NCBI RefSeq assembly: GCF_030296775.1
Contig: NZ_AP027742.1
Span: 496,001-560,000, forward strand
Reading direction: 5' to 3'
Source: Claveliimonas bilis
GTDB taxonomy: Bacteria > Bacillota > Clostridia > Lachnospirales > Lachnospiraceae
Length of the DNA: 64,000 bases
Made by a program: the position numbers and the translations under genes. Position 1 is the first letter of the stretch, and each line of letters begins with the position of its first letter. Shown in pieces: positions 11,202-19,470 of the stretch. The notes beneath the pieces were generated by a model. The model worked only from the letters and a program-made list of their open reading frames with translations, made no database searches and was not told the origin of the DNA.

Positions 11202-11306
11202 ATGCTGGCGACAGTAGATCCGACAATGGCGGTAATAGCGGCTGTAATAGCAGGAATAGCGGGAATTGTTTTATTTCTGAAAAGGAATATATTTGAAGCT
11301 GACTGA
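11202..11306 (+). CDS. 34-residue single-pass membrane peptide
   Basis: A short ORF with start MLATVDPTMAV and end LKRNIFEAD. Residues 9-26 form one strongly hydrophobic segment of Val, Ile, Ala and Gly, followed by a positively charged LKRN boundary. It has a good ribosome site (GGGGATGAGAAAAA), its own promoter-like sequence and a long inverted repeat just after it. It lies between the LCP gene and the dehydratase gene of the polysaccharide locus. No family is recognised; a small subunit or regulator of the EPS membrane complex is a guess. Confidence 0.6.
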   Translation: MLATVDPTMAVIAAVIAGIAGIVLFLKRNIFEAD

Positions 11307-11321
11307 AAAGCCGGTTAAAAG

Positions 11322-11379
11322 AAGTGTCTCAGAAAAGAAAGGCGGCCATAAGTGACCAACATGATTTTTTGAGACTCTT
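11322..11379. terminator. Long inverted repeat, possible terminator or attenuator
   Basis: GTCTCAGAAAA at 11326-11336 pairs with the T-rich run and GAGAC at 11365-11375. Three more pairs lie beyond one mismatch, and the loop is 28 nt. The trailing tract TCTTTCTTC is only partly T-rich, so it may be a weak terminator between the small ORF and the dehydratase gene. Confidence 0.5.
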
Positions 11380-11415
11380 TCTTCGCTCAAAGCATAAAAT
11401 CAGAGGGAAAAGAAA

Positions 11416-13308
11416 ATGGGAGAACAAAAGAAACGAAAACTGGATCATGTATGGGTGAAAAGGGCAATTGCGCTGGCCTTTATTGATGCGCTGTCTGTTT
11501 TGGCAGCCTATTTGGCAGCTTTGTTTCTGCGATTTGACTTTATTTTTTCGGCGATTCCCAGGGAATATCTTGACGGATATGTGTGGTCCATGCCCTACTG
11601 GGTCATTATAACAATTGTAGTATTTTACGGCTTTCGTCTGTATCACAGTATCTGGCGGTTTGCAGGAATGGCAGAATTTAAAGCCATGGTACAGGCCTAT
11701 ATGGTACTTCTTGTACTGTATATCGCCGGAATGCTGTTTATGAAGCTGCATATGCCGAAGTCCTACTATTTTATGGGATATATGATCAGTATCATGCTGA
11801 CAGCAGGTTCCAGATTTGCCTACCGGCTGCTTCGCTCTTACTTTAACAGAGAACGTCAGAATGAAGGAGAGCCGGCAGACCGTGTAATGGTGATCGGGGG
11901 AGGTCAGGCAGGACAGACCCTAATCAAGGAAATGATGACCAGCAATCATCTGAATACCAAGGTGTGCTGTATTATCGATGATAACCCCAACAAAAAAGGA
12001 AGGGTTCTGGAAGGCGTACCCATTGTAGGAAACCGATATGATATTGTAGATAAAGTAAAAGAATACAAAATTACACGTATCATTTATGCGATTCCGGCAA
12101 CGACCGGGGCAAACCGGAAAGCAATCCTGAATCTCTGCAAAGATACAGGATGTAAAATGCAGACCATTCCGGGTGTGTACCAGCTTCTGAATGAAGAAGT
12201 CAGTGTCACAAAACTGCGCGATGTGGAAATTACAGACCTTCTGGGACGTGCGCAGGTAAAGGTCAATAATGATGAAATCCTCCACGTCCTGAAGAACCAG
12301 GTAGTCATGGTAACAGGAGGAGGAGGTTCCATTGGAAGCGAGCTTTGCCGTCAGATCGCGAAAGCAGAGCCAAGGACACTTATCATTTTCGATATTTACG
12401 AAAATAACGCTTATGATATCCAGCAGGAACTGAGGAGAAAATATCCGGAGCTTCACCTGGAGACTCTGATCGGATCTGTAAGAAACACAAGGCGTGTCAA
12501 CTCCGTGATAGAGAAATACAGACCGGCAGTTATTTTCCATGCTGCAGCCCACAAACATGTGCCGCTGATGGAGGACAGCCCTAACGAGGCGATCAAGAAT
12601 AATGTGGAAGGTACATATAAAGTAGCACAGGCAGCTGCCAAATACGGCGTGAAAAAGTTTGTACTGATCTCCACAGATAAGGCAGTAAATCCTACAAACA
12701 TCATGGGGGCATCCAAGCGTCTCTGTGAAATGGTGGTGCAGATGATGAACCGCCAGTCCGACACCGACTTTGTAGCCGTCCGTTTCGGAAATGTACTTGG
12801 CAGCAACGGAAGCGTGATTCCGCTGTTTAAGAAACAGATCGCCGAGGGCGGACCGGTAACTGTAACAGATAAACGGATTATCCGTTATTTTATGACGATT
12901 CCGGAAGCCGTGTCTTTAGTACTCCAGGCAGCGTATTATGCCCATGGAGGAGAGATTTTCGTTCTGGATATGGGTGAGCCGGTCAAGATTGACGATATGG
13001 CAAGAAACCTGATCCGCCTCTCCGGCTATGTTCCGGATGAGGATATCAAGATAGAATACACCGGACTTCGTCCGGGCGAGAAGCTCTATGAAGAGCTCCT
13101 TATGGATGAAGAAGGCATGACAGAAACAGAAAACGAATTGATTTTTATCGGAAAGCCTATTGAGATGGATGACGAGGATTTCAGAGAAAAACTGAAGCTT
13201 TTAGATGAGGCCAGCAGGATGGAATCCGATAAGATCAAAGAGATCGTTTCAGAGATCGTGCCGACTTACCAGTATAAGAAGAAGGAATTGACAAATTTCA
13301 GCAATTGA
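11416..13308 (+). CDS. FlaA1/CapD-like nucleotide-sugar 4,6-dehydratase, membrane-bound
   Basis: 630-residue fused membrane and short-chain dehydrogenase-like enzyme, the WbpM/CapD group, which typically acts on UDP-GlcNAc. About four membrane helices fill residues 12-115. A first nucleotide-binding domain has VIGGGQAGQTL (about 157), and the catalytic Rossmann domain begins at VTGGGGSIGSE (about 298). The segment STDKAVNPTNIMGASKR holds the active-site residues of this subgroup. Its keto-sugar product would feed the aminotransferase at 14400. The last bases of the gene contain a promoter for the loaP leader. Confidence 0.92.
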   Translation: MGEQKKRKLDHVWVKRAIALAFIDALSVLAAYLAALFLRFDFIFSAIPREYLDGYVWSMPYWVIITIVVFYGFRLYHSIWRFAGMAEFKAMVQAYMVLLVLYIAGMLFMKLHMPKSYYFMGYMISIMLTAGSRFAYRLLRSYFNRERQNEGEPADRVMVIGGGQAGQTLIKEMMTSNHLNTKVCCIIDDNPNKKGRVLEGVPIVGNRYDIVDKVKEYKITRIIYAIPATTGANRKAILNLCKDTGCKMQTIPGVYQLLNEEVSVTKLRDVEITDLLGRAQVKVNNDEILHVLKNQVVMVTGGGGSIGSELCRQIAKAEPRTLIIFDIYENNAYDIQQELRRKYPELHLETLIGSVRNTRRVNSVIEKYRPAVIFHAAAHKHVPLMEDSPNEAIKNNVEGTYKVAQAAAKYGVKKFVLISTDKAVNPTNIMGASKRLCEMVVQMMNRQSDTDFVAVRFGNVLGSNGSVIPLFKKQIAEGGPVTVTDKRIIRYFMTIPEAVSLVLQAAYYAHGGEIFVLDMGEPVKIDDMARNLIRLSGYVPDEDIKIEYTGLRPGEKLYEELLMDEEGMTETENELIFIGKPIEMDDEDFREKLKLLDEASRMESDKIKEIVSEIVPTYQYKKKELTNFSN

Positions 13309-13316
13309 TACATAAT
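13288..13316 (+). promoter_or_regulatory. Strong promoter for the loaP leader
   Basis: Consensus TTGACA at 13288-13293, a 17-bp spacer, and CATAAT at 13311-13316. It straddles the dehydratase stop codon. Its -10 area (AATTGATACATAATAAT) recurs almost unchanged at the second leader promoter (14219-14235). Confidence 0.8.
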
Positions 13317-13344
13317 AATTTGAGATTATGACAAAACTTTAAAG

Positions 13345-13374
13345 TTCCAAATCGTCGCTTTGCCGCGTTTGGGA
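13345..13374 (+). promoter_or_regulatory. LoaP-type RNA hairpin element, copy 1
   Basis: TTCCAAA (13345-13351) pairs with TTTGGGA (13368-13374). The loop and upper stem carry ATCGTCGCTTTGCCGCG (13351-13367), which is identical to 14268-14284 upstream of the next operon. It lies between a promoter and a terminator, as expected for a recognition hairpin of a NusG-paralogue antiterminator. The assignment to LoaP is inferred from the adjacent loaP gene. Confidence 0.7.
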
Positions 13375-13389
13375 CCGTGAAGGGTGATA

Positions 13390-13522
13390 AAGGTATGTTT
13401 TGCATTTTGGGCATGGCATAACCTTCCGCTTGATGTGCGGGCAGCAAAAGCTGCATCTGCACAAATGAACAATCAGGCAGAGGTTTATGCGATGGTCAAA
13501 ATGGCGAAGCATACCTTTTTTT
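13390..13522 (+). terminator. Large structured leader terminator upstream of loaP
   Basis: AAGGTATG at 13390-13397 pairs with CATACCTT at 13510-13517, and pairing continues inward for roughly 12 more bp. The apical part folds further (GCATAACCT with AGGTTTATGC, TGTGC with GCACA, CAGC with GCTG). Seven or eight T residues follow. The whole 130-nt rod ends as a classical terminator. It would stop the 13288 promoter transcript unless antitermination occurs. Confidence 0.75.
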
Positions 13523-13558
13523 ATTTCATAGGAAACTTCGTTCCCTTATGAAATAAAA
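13519..13558. repeat. 12-bp-arm inverted repeat, terminator-like on the minus strand
   Basis: TTTTATTTCATA (13519-13530) and TATGAAATAAAA (13547-13558) are exact inverse complements, with a GGAA/TTCC inner stem. On the minus strand it is followed by a T run. Together with the GC-rich palindromes around 13563-13620 it makes up most of the non-coding space before loaP. Confidence 0.6.
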
Positions 13559-13624
13559 CGCTCCGCGGGGTGCGCACCCGCACAAAGCGGAAATTTGCCG
13601 CTAAGGCGGCCGCGCCCGGCGCGG

Positions 13625-13648
13625 GAGTTCCAATTGCGGAACTCTTTA
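13625..13648 (+). promoter_or_regulatory. Small hairpin just upstream of the loaP ribosome site
   Basis: GAGTTCC (13625-13631) pairs with GGAACTC (13638-13644) around AATTGC, followed by TTTATT. It could be a weak second terminator or a translation-control hairpin. No stronger claim is possible. Confidence 0.4.
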
Positions 13649-13678
13649 TTCTCCACAGGCAAAGCAGGAAGGAAAGCA

Positions 13679-14188
13679 ATGTGGTATGTAATCCAGGTGA
13701 AAACCGGGAACGAAGAAGAAATCAGCACACAGTGCAGCCGGATCGTTGACCCGGCTGTCCTTGAAAAAAGTTTTATTCCCTACTGTGAGCAGATGAAGAA
13801 ATATCATGGTGAGTGGCACAAGGAAAAGAAAGTGCTGTTTCCCGGCTATGTGTTCCTTGTTAGCGGGGATAAAGACAGACTTTTCCTGGAACTTAAAAAA
13901 GTAACAGGACTTACAAAACTGCTTGGGACAGGACAGGAGGTCGTTCCGCTGACTTTGCCGGAGATTGAATTTTTACAGCGGTTCGGCAAAGAGGATCAGA
14001 TCGTGGAGATGTCCAGGGGAATCATTGAAAATGACAAAGTTATCATCACAAGCGGCCCTCTCAAAGGCAACGAAGCTCTTATTAAAAAGATCGACCGTCA
14101 CAAACGCCGGGCTTATCTGGAGATTGAAATGTTTGGACGGAAGGTAGAGACACAGGTGGGAGTGGAGATTGTAAAGAAGAGGGAATGA
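13679..14188 (+). CDS. loaP: LoaP-family NusG-like processive antiterminator
   Basis: 169-residue specialised NusG paralogue. The N-terminal NGN domain starts MWYVIQVKTGNEEEI and includes LFPGYVFLVS. The C-terminal KOW domain contains GIIENDKVIITSGPLKGNEA and IEMFGRKVETQVGVEIV. The ATG at 13679 follows AGGAAGGAAAGCA; a longer in-frame ORF upstream crosses GC-rich hairpins and is rejected. LoaP proteins bind RNA hairpins in leaders of long polysaccharide or antibiotic operons and let polymerase ignore terminators. Here the gene sits between two leaders with matching hairpins, so it probably controls itself and the EPS operon at 14400. Confidence 0.88.
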   Translation: MWYVIQVKTGNEEEISTQCSRIVDPAVLEKSFIPYCEQMKKYHGEWHKEKKVLFPGYVFLVSGDKDRLFLELKKVTGLTKLLGTGQEVVPLTLPEIEFLQRFGKEDQIVEMSRGIIENDKVIITSGPLKGNEALIKKIDRHKRRAYLEIEMFGRKVETQVGVEIVKKRE

Positions 14189-14201
14189 GAAGGATAGGAC
14201 T

Positions 14202-14231
14202 TTGCCATACGGATAGTAATTGATACTTAAT
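14202..14231 (+). promoter_or_regulatory. Promoter of the second leader (EPS operon)
   Basis: TTGCCA at 14202-14207, an 18-bp spacer, and CTTAAT at 14226-14231. The -10 surroundings copy the first leader promoter. Weaker than the 13288 promoter by consensus. Confidence 0.55.
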
Positions 14232-14261
14232 AATAGGAAGAAACAAGAAAGAATTTCAGGT

Positions 14262-14291
14262 CTTTGGATCGTCGCTTTGCCGCGGCCAGGG
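14262..14291 (+). promoter_or_regulatory. LoaP-type RNA hairpin element, copy 2
   Basis: CTTTGG (14262-14267) pairs with CCAGGG (14286-14291). The enclosed ATCGTCGCTTTGCCGCG (14268-14284) is identical to copy 1. The flanking stems differ in sequence yet both pair, which supports the structure. It lies 17 nt before a terminator. Confidence 0.7.
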
Positions 14292-14307
14292 GGCTGGAAG
14301 GATATAG

Positions 14308-14362
14308 AGGATGTGCGATTTTGGCATGGCGAAGGCTGTGCCGGAAGGCATGTCCTTTTTTT
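14308..14362 (+). terminator. Leader terminator before the EPS operon
   Basis: AGGATGTGC (14308-14316) pairs with GCATGTCCT (14348-14356), enclosing GGCATGGC/GCTGTGCC (14323-14330 with 14335-14342, GAAG loop). Seven T residues follow. It stands 38 bp before the first EPS gene, so expression of that gene needs read-through. Confidence 0.8.
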
Positions 14363-14399
14363 GTGGGGGAATAGTAGAAAGATGGAGTGGGAATAAGCA

Positions 14400-15626
14400 A
14401 TGGAAAAAAGAAATATTTTATTTAGTCCTCCCGATATTACGGAATTGGAAATAGAAGAAGTGGCTAATGCAATGCAATCTGGTTGGATTACTACTGGACC
14501 AAGAACAAAGATATTGGAAAATCGAATAGCAGATTTTATTGGAGTAAATAAAACGGTATGTCTTAATTCAGCTACGGCTTCGGAAGAACTAAATTTAAGA
14601 ATTTTAGGAATCGGAGAAGGAGACGAGGTTATTGTCCCTGCCTATACATATACAAGTTCAGCCGCCGCTGCAATTCATGTGGGAGCTAAAGTAGTTTTTA
14701 TAGATTCTCAACCAGGATCTGTAGAAATGGACTATGATGCAATGGAAGCTGCTATCAATAAAAAAACAAAAGCTATCATTCCTGTAGATATTGGAGGAGT
14801 GGTATGTGATTATCAAAGAATTTTTGAAGCAGTAGAAAATAAAAAATCTCTTTTTAAGCCTTCGGGTAATACAGAACTTGGACAACGCATTCAAACAGCG
14901 CTTGGAAGAATAGCAGTGGTAGCTGACTGCGCTCATGCCTTGGGGGCAAAACGGTATGGAAAAAAAGCAGGAGCAATTGCAGATATGTCCAGTTTTAGTT
15001 TTCATGCAGTGAAGAATTTTACTACGGCAGAAGGCGGAGCAAGCAGTTGGAAAACAATACCCGGCATTGATGATGATGAAATTTATAAATGGTTTCAGCT
15101 TTATTCTTTGCATGGACAGAGTAAAGATGCATTAGCAAAAACGCAACTAGGAGCATGGGAATACGATATTGTGGCACCGCTCTATAAGTGCAATATGACA
15201 GATATCATGGCGGCTATTGGTTTAAAACAATTGGATCGGTATCCAGCGTTGCTAGAGAGAAGAAGAGAGATAATAGAAAAATATAATGTAGCTATGGACC
15301 AAATGGGAGTAGAGTATTTAAAGCATTATGATGAAGATGCGGAAAGTAGTGGTCACTTGTATCTCATTCGTGTTCCAGGGATTACAGAAAAAAAGCGTAA
15401 TGAAATTATTAGAGAAATGGCAGTACAGGGAGTAGCAACTAATGTTCATTATAAGCCCTTGCCAATGATGACAGCTTATAAAGCGTTGGGGTGGGATATA
15501 AAAGACTTTCCTAATGCTTATGACTATTATCATAATCTGATTACGTTACCTCTTCATACGAAACTGACTGATGAGGATGTAGATTATGTAATAGACAAAC
15601 TGACAAAGATATTGAAAACAATTTAA
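14400..15626 (+). CDS. DegT/DnrJ/EryC1/StrS sugar aminotransferase
   Basis: 408-residue PLP-dependent aminotransferase of the nucleotide-sugar family. The PLP lysine lies in SFHAVKNFTTAEGG (about residue 205). The cofactor-phosphate region VCLNSATASEELNL and the aspartate segment VVADCAHALGAKR are in the expected order. It probably aminates C4 of the keto-sugar made by the dehydratase at 11416. No partner acetyltransferase of the PglD type is visible, so the product may remain a 4-amino sugar. First gene after the LoaP-type leader; base composition drops sharply to AT-rich from here. Confidence 0.92.
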   Translation: MEKRNILFSPPDITELEIEEVANAMQSGWITTGPRTKILENRIADFIGVNKTVCLNSATASEELNLRILGIGEGDEVIVPAYTYTSSAAAAIHVGAKVVFIDSQPGSVEMDYDAMEAAINKKTKAIIPVDIGGVVCDYQRIFEAVENKKSLFKPSGNTELGQRIQTALGRIAVVADCAHALGAKRYGKKAGAIADMSSFSFHAVKNFTTAEGGASSWKTIPGIDDDEIYKWFQLYSLHGQSKDALAKTQLGAWEYDIVAPLYKCNMTDIMAAIGLKQLDRYPALLERRREIIEKYNVAMDQMGVEYLKHYDEDAESSGHLYLIRVPGITEKKRNEIIREMAVQGVATNVHYKPLPMMTAYKALGWDIKDFPNAYDYYHNLITLPLHTKLTDEDVDYVIDKLTKILKTI

Positions 15627-15646
15627 ATCATATGAGGGGAAAATAA

Positions 15647-16345
15647 ATGTTTTTGAGAAAGTGGAATGAACTTCCGGAAGACATGAAAACACCAGAAGTA
15701 AAAAAATATTATGATATTTTAGCAAAACATAGAATAAGCCTTTTTCTAAAAAGAATTTTTGATATTATACTATCTTTCATTATGCTACTTATTTTAGCAT
15801 TTCCAATGGCATTAATTTCACTTTTAATTGTTTTTGACTCTCCGGGAGGAGTGTTTTATAGGCAAGTGCGTATCACGGCATATGGAGAAAAATTTCGTAT
15901 CCATAAATTCCGCACAATGATAAAAGATGCAGACAAAGTAGGGAGCTTAGTAACTGTTGTGGAAGATAAAAGAATTACTAAAATTGGCAAGTTTTTGCGT
16001 AAATACAGATTAGATGAAATGCCACAGTTGTTTGATGTTTTATTTGGAAAGATGTCTTTTGTGGGAACCAGACCAGAAGTTCCAAAGTATGTAAAAAAGT
16101 ATACAAATGAAATGAAGGCAACGTTACTCCTTCCAGCAGGAATCACATCTGAAGCCAGTATTCGATATAAAGATGAAGCGAAATTACTAGATGAAACTGA
16201 TGATATAGATGGTGTATATGTAGAGAAAGTTTTAAAAGAAAAAATGAGATATAATCTTAAAGCGGTTGAAAGGTTTAGCCTTGCTAAAGATATGATGACG
16301 ATGATACGAACTGTATTTGTGGTGTTGGGAAGGAAATATAAATAA
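15647..16345 (+). CDS. Initiating phosphoglycosyl transferase (PglC/WcaJ-type sugar transferase)
   Basis: 232-residue bacterial sugar transferase that loads the first sugar-phosphate onto undecaprenyl phosphate. A single membrane-embedded segment (about residues 29-60) precedes the catalytic core. The core has PGGVFYRQVRI, FRIHKFRTM, RKYRLDEMPQLFDVLFGKMS and FVGTRPEVP. The arrangement after an aminotransferase gene fits priming with an amino-dideoxy sugar. The start follows GAGGGGAAAATAA. Confidence 0.93.
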   Translation: MFLRKWNELPEDMKTPEVKKYYDILAKHRISLFLKRIFDIILSFIMLLILAFPMALISLLIVFDSPGGVFYRQVRITAYGEKFRIHKFRTMIKDADKVGSLVTVVEDKRITKIGKFLRKYRLDEMPQLFDVLFGKMSFVGTRPEVPKYVKKYTNEMKATLLLPAGITSEASIRYKDEAKLLDETDDIDGVYVEKVLKEKMRYNLKAVERFSLAKDMMTMIRTVFVVLGRKYK

Positions 16346-16375
16346 AATGGTAAAGAATACGGGAGGAAAAAGAAA

Positions 16376-17143
16376 ATGATTGATGGATTAGTTTCAATTA
16401 TTATGCCTTCTTGGAATACTGGGAGATTTATTGGTGAATCCATTCAGTCTGTAATTAATCAGAGTTATAAGCAGTGGGAACTCCTGATTATAGATGATGG
16501 TTCTACCGATGATACTGATAAAGTAGTTGCTTTATTTGAAGATAAAAGGATTAAATATTTCAAAAATATAGAGAATTGTGGAGCGGCATTATCTAGAAAT
16601 AGGGCATTGCGTGAAGCACAGGGAGAGTGGATTGCATTTTTAGATTCAGATGATTTATGGGATCCTGAAAAATTGGAACATCAGATTAAATTTATGAAAA
16701 AGAATAATTTTATTTTTTCTTATCATGACTATGTAAAAATTGATGAAGAATCCAATCCTTTAAATATTTATGTTACAGGCCCAGATGTTGTTACTAAGAA
16801 AAGGATGTATGACTATGGGTATCCAGGCTGTTTAACCTTTATGTATAGTTCAAAAGTTATGGGAGTTATTCAAATTAAGGATATCAAGAAGAATAATGAT
16901 TATGCAATCTTATTAAAACTTTGTAAAAAAGCAAATTGCTATTTACTAAAAGAAAACCTTGCACAGTACAGAATTAGAAAGCAGTCTATATCTCATGATA
17001 AATTGGGTAAAAAATTGAAAAGTCATTATGATTTATTTCATTATTGTGATGAGAGAAAAGCCATAGTTGCACTTTGGTATGCCTGCTGGAATATGTTTTA
17101 TGGCGTGCTGAAGAAGAAAAAGTATGAAAAGAAAATAATTTAG
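16376..17143 (+). CDS. GT2-family glycosyltransferase
   Basis: 255-residue GT-A fold glycosyltransferase. The start is LVSIIMPSWNTGRFIGESIQ, then LLIIDDGSTDDTDKV, and the metal-binding DSDDLWDPEKLEHQ at about residue 88. It is probably cytoplasmic and adds one sugar of the repeat unit to the lipid carrier. Donor and acceptor cannot be read from sequence. Confidence 0.9.
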   Translation: MIDGLVSIIMPSWNTGRFIGESIQSVINQSYKQWELLIIDDGSTDDTDKVVALFEDKRIKYFKNIENCGAALSRNRALREAQGEWIAFLDSDDLWDPEKLEHQIKFMKKNNFIFSYHDYVKIDEESNPLNIYVTGPDVVTKKRMYDYGYPGCLTFMYSSKVMGVIQIKDIKKNNDYAILLKLCKKANCYLLKENLAQYRIRKQSISHDKLGKKLKSHYDLFHYCDERKAIVALWYACWNMFYGVLKKKKYEKKII

Positions 17144-17157
17144 AAAGAGAACAGAAA

Positions 17158-18309
17158 ATGAAAGTACTATTGATCAATCCTTGGGGAATACGCAATGACC
17201 AATATTATACATCAGGTTTTATAAGTTCTATGAATAGGTTAATTAATTTGGATTATGTATCTAATTATTATTATAAGGGCGTTAATCCAAATGGAAAATT
17301 ATTTCGCATATTTTTTAAAAACACAGAAAATATGTCTGAATCTGTTAGAAGAACCATACTTCGAGGAATTGAATATATTGTTGCATGGAACAAAATCATA
17401 AAGATTATAAATGCCAACGAATATGATATTATTCATATTCATTGGTTGTTATTCTATAAAGCGGATATTGTTTTTTTGGAAAAATTGAGAAAAATAATGG
17501 GGACAAAAAAAATAATTTTAACAGCTCATAATGTGATTCCGCATATAAATGGAGAAAGGAAAATAGAAATTTTGAAAAAAGTATATAGTTATTTTGATTA
17601 TATACTTGTACATGGAGAGGCGATAAGAGATGAATTTGTTGAAATTTTTCCGGAATTTAGAAATAAAATTAAAGTTCAATATCATGGGGTATATTTAGGA
17701 CAAGGAACCTCAATTAGATTATCAATATACAATGATAAAAAGAGTGAAATAGATAGGTTAAGAATGAAATATAATAAAATTTTTATTATGTACGGATATC
17801 ATTATTTTAACAAAGGAACAGATAGATTGATAAGAATATGGAAAGAAAATTACTTGGATAAAGATGCGCTTTTATTAGTGGTAGGAAAGAAAGATTCTGT
17901 ATATTTAGAGTTGGAGGAAATAGTGCAACAAATAAAAAGTACGGATAATATTATATATATACAAGGTTATTTAGAGGAAGATATATTAAATTATTATATT
18001 AACATTTCAGATTGTGTAATTGTACCATATAGGCATGCCTCTATGAGTGGGGTGGTTTTTACAGCAGCGACATTCAAAAAGATGGTAATTTGTACAAAAG
18101 CAGGCGCTATTTCAGAATATATAGAAGATCAAAAGGATGGATTAGTATGTGGGATAGAAAACGAGGAACTAAATATGGCTATAGGTAAAGCTATGGAAAT
18201 GTCGAATGTAGAAATGAAAATGATGGGGGAAAATTTATTTAAAAATATTTATTCTAAATTCTCCTGGCAAGTGATATCAAATAATGTTGTAAAAAATATA
18301 TATTGTTAA
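17158..18309 (+). CDS. GT4-type glycosyltransferase
   Basis: 383-residue GT-B fold protein. The N-terminal MKVLLINPWGIRN and IIHIHWLLFY, then HNVIPH, match the acceptor domain of GT4 enzymes. The C-terminal half has FIMYGYHYFNKGTDRLIR and the donor-site stretch VIVPYRHASMSGVVFTAATF. Part of the EPS operon, 14 bp after the GT2 gene. Sugar specificity unknown. Strongly AT-rich like its neighbours. Confidence 0.85.
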   Translation: MKVLLINPWGIRNDQYYTSGFISSMNRLINLDYVSNYYYKGVNPNGKLFRIFFKNTENMSESVRRTILRGIEYIVAWNKIIKIINANEYDIIHIHWLLFYKADIVFLEKLRKIMGTKKIILTAHNVIPHINGERKIEILKKVYSYFDYILVHGEAIRDEFVEIFPEFRNKIKVQYHGVYLGQGTSIRLSIYNDKKSEIDRLRMKYNKIFIMYGYHYFNKGTDRLIRIWKENYLDKDALLLVVGKKDSVYLELEEIVQQIKSTDNIIYIQGYLEEDILNYYINISDCVIVPYRHASMSGVVFTAATFKKMVICTKAGAISEYIEDQKDGLVCGIENEELNMAIGKAMEMSNVEMKMMGENLFKNIYSKFSWQVISNNVVKNIYC

Positions 18310-18335
18310 CGAAAAAGTAGTGGATTGGAGGAACT

Positions 18336-19448
18336 ATGATTTTTTATAACATAGTATTTGGGATATTAGCCTTTTTATCTTTTGTAGAGTTATTTAGTTA
18401 TATCTCAGGAAGAAGTAAAAAGATTATAATAAAAATTACAGTAGTTATATTAATTATTTTTTCAGGCTTTTATTCTGGACCTATGGGGGATTATACAACA
18501 TATAAAGCCTATTTTGAGAATATCACTAATTCCCATTTGACTAATTTTCAGGATAATAGATTTGAATACTTATATGAGCTTATAAATGTAATTATACATT
18601 GGTTTACTACTAAATACTATATTTTAAGGCTTGTAATGGCCTTAATTGTGATGGGTCTTTGGTACAAAATTTATACATATTGGCAAGACGAAAACAATAA
18701 AAGATATGCACTTACTACTCTATTTATATTATGGTCACTGAATTTTGGAAACATATTTATTATTAGAAGTACAGTAGCGGTTTCTATATGTGTATATAGT
18801 ATTAGATATATAGAGGGAAAAAATCTAAAAAAATTTCTCTTATCGGTGATTATCGCGATGGGATTTCATACTATGAGTATAATATGGGCGGGAGCATATT
18901 TTATATTTAGAAAATCTGCATGGAAAAAATTTTATTATATAATATTGGGACTAGTAGTATTATTCTCTAATTATATGGCAAAGTTTGTTCTTGAAATTGC
19001 CTCATATTTAGGGGAGAGAATTTATAATAGTATTTACAGTTATATTATGTATGGAGCTAATCAAACTTTTTCTGTGACATATGACAATAGGTTTACTACA
19101 TTTAAGGCACTCTTAAATATAGTGTTCTTATTAATTCTTTTTATATATGTAGTACGAAGAAAAGAAAAAATGTGTACTTTGCAAAATGAAGACAGGTATT
19201 TAAATCTTTATTTAATCGGTTCAATTGTTTATGTAATTGCGCTAAACAGTTCGAATGCTCTAACAAGAGCAGCTTTAACATATAATTCTGCACAATATTT
19301 CTTATTGCCTAGGATGTTTGATTTACCGGAAATACGGCGTAATATAACAATTAAATTTATGACGTTTATGCTGTTTGTTACCTATTTATATATGAGAATG
19401 TATATGAATATAAATTCAAATGCATACGTGCCATTTACTTTAATTTAA
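18336..19448 (+). CDS. EpsG-family (Wzy-like) polysaccharide polymerase
   Basis: 370-residue polytopic membrane protein with roughly ten hydrophobic segments. It contains GDYTTYKAYFENI and NRFEYLYELINVII, a pattern typical of EpsG-type proteins. Such proteins polymerise lipid-linked repeat units outside the membrane in the Wzx/Wzy pathway. It is the only polymerase-like protein in the cluster and complements the flippase at 24456. Assignment rests on topology and the EpsG-like N-terminal region, not on a catalytic motif. Confidence 0.78.
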   Translation: MIFYNIVFGILAFLSFVELFSYISGRSKKIIIKITVVILIIFSGFYSGPMGDYTTYKAYFENITNSHLTNFQDNRFEYLYELINVIIHWFTTKYYILRLVMALIVMGLWYKIYTYWQDENNKRYALTTLFILWSLNFGNIFIIRSTVAVSICVYSIRYIEGKNLKKFLLSVIIAMGFHTMSIIWAGAYFIFRKSAWKKFYYIILGLVVLFSNYMAKFVLEIASYLGERIYNSIYSYIMYGANQTFSVTYDNRFTTFKALLNIVFLLILFIYVVRRKEKMCTLQNEDRYLNLYLIGSIVYVIALNSSNALTRAALTYNSAQYFLLPRMFDLPEIRRNITIKFMTFMLFVTYLYMRMYMNINSNAYVPFTLI

Positions 19449-19470
19449 AATAGAAAGCGAACAATAGAAG

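Noticed and set aside
13595-13678. Upstream in-frame extension of loaP
   Set aside because: It crosses GC-rich palindromes and lacks a ribosome site, and LoaP/NusG proteins begin with the MWYVIQ segment at 13679.
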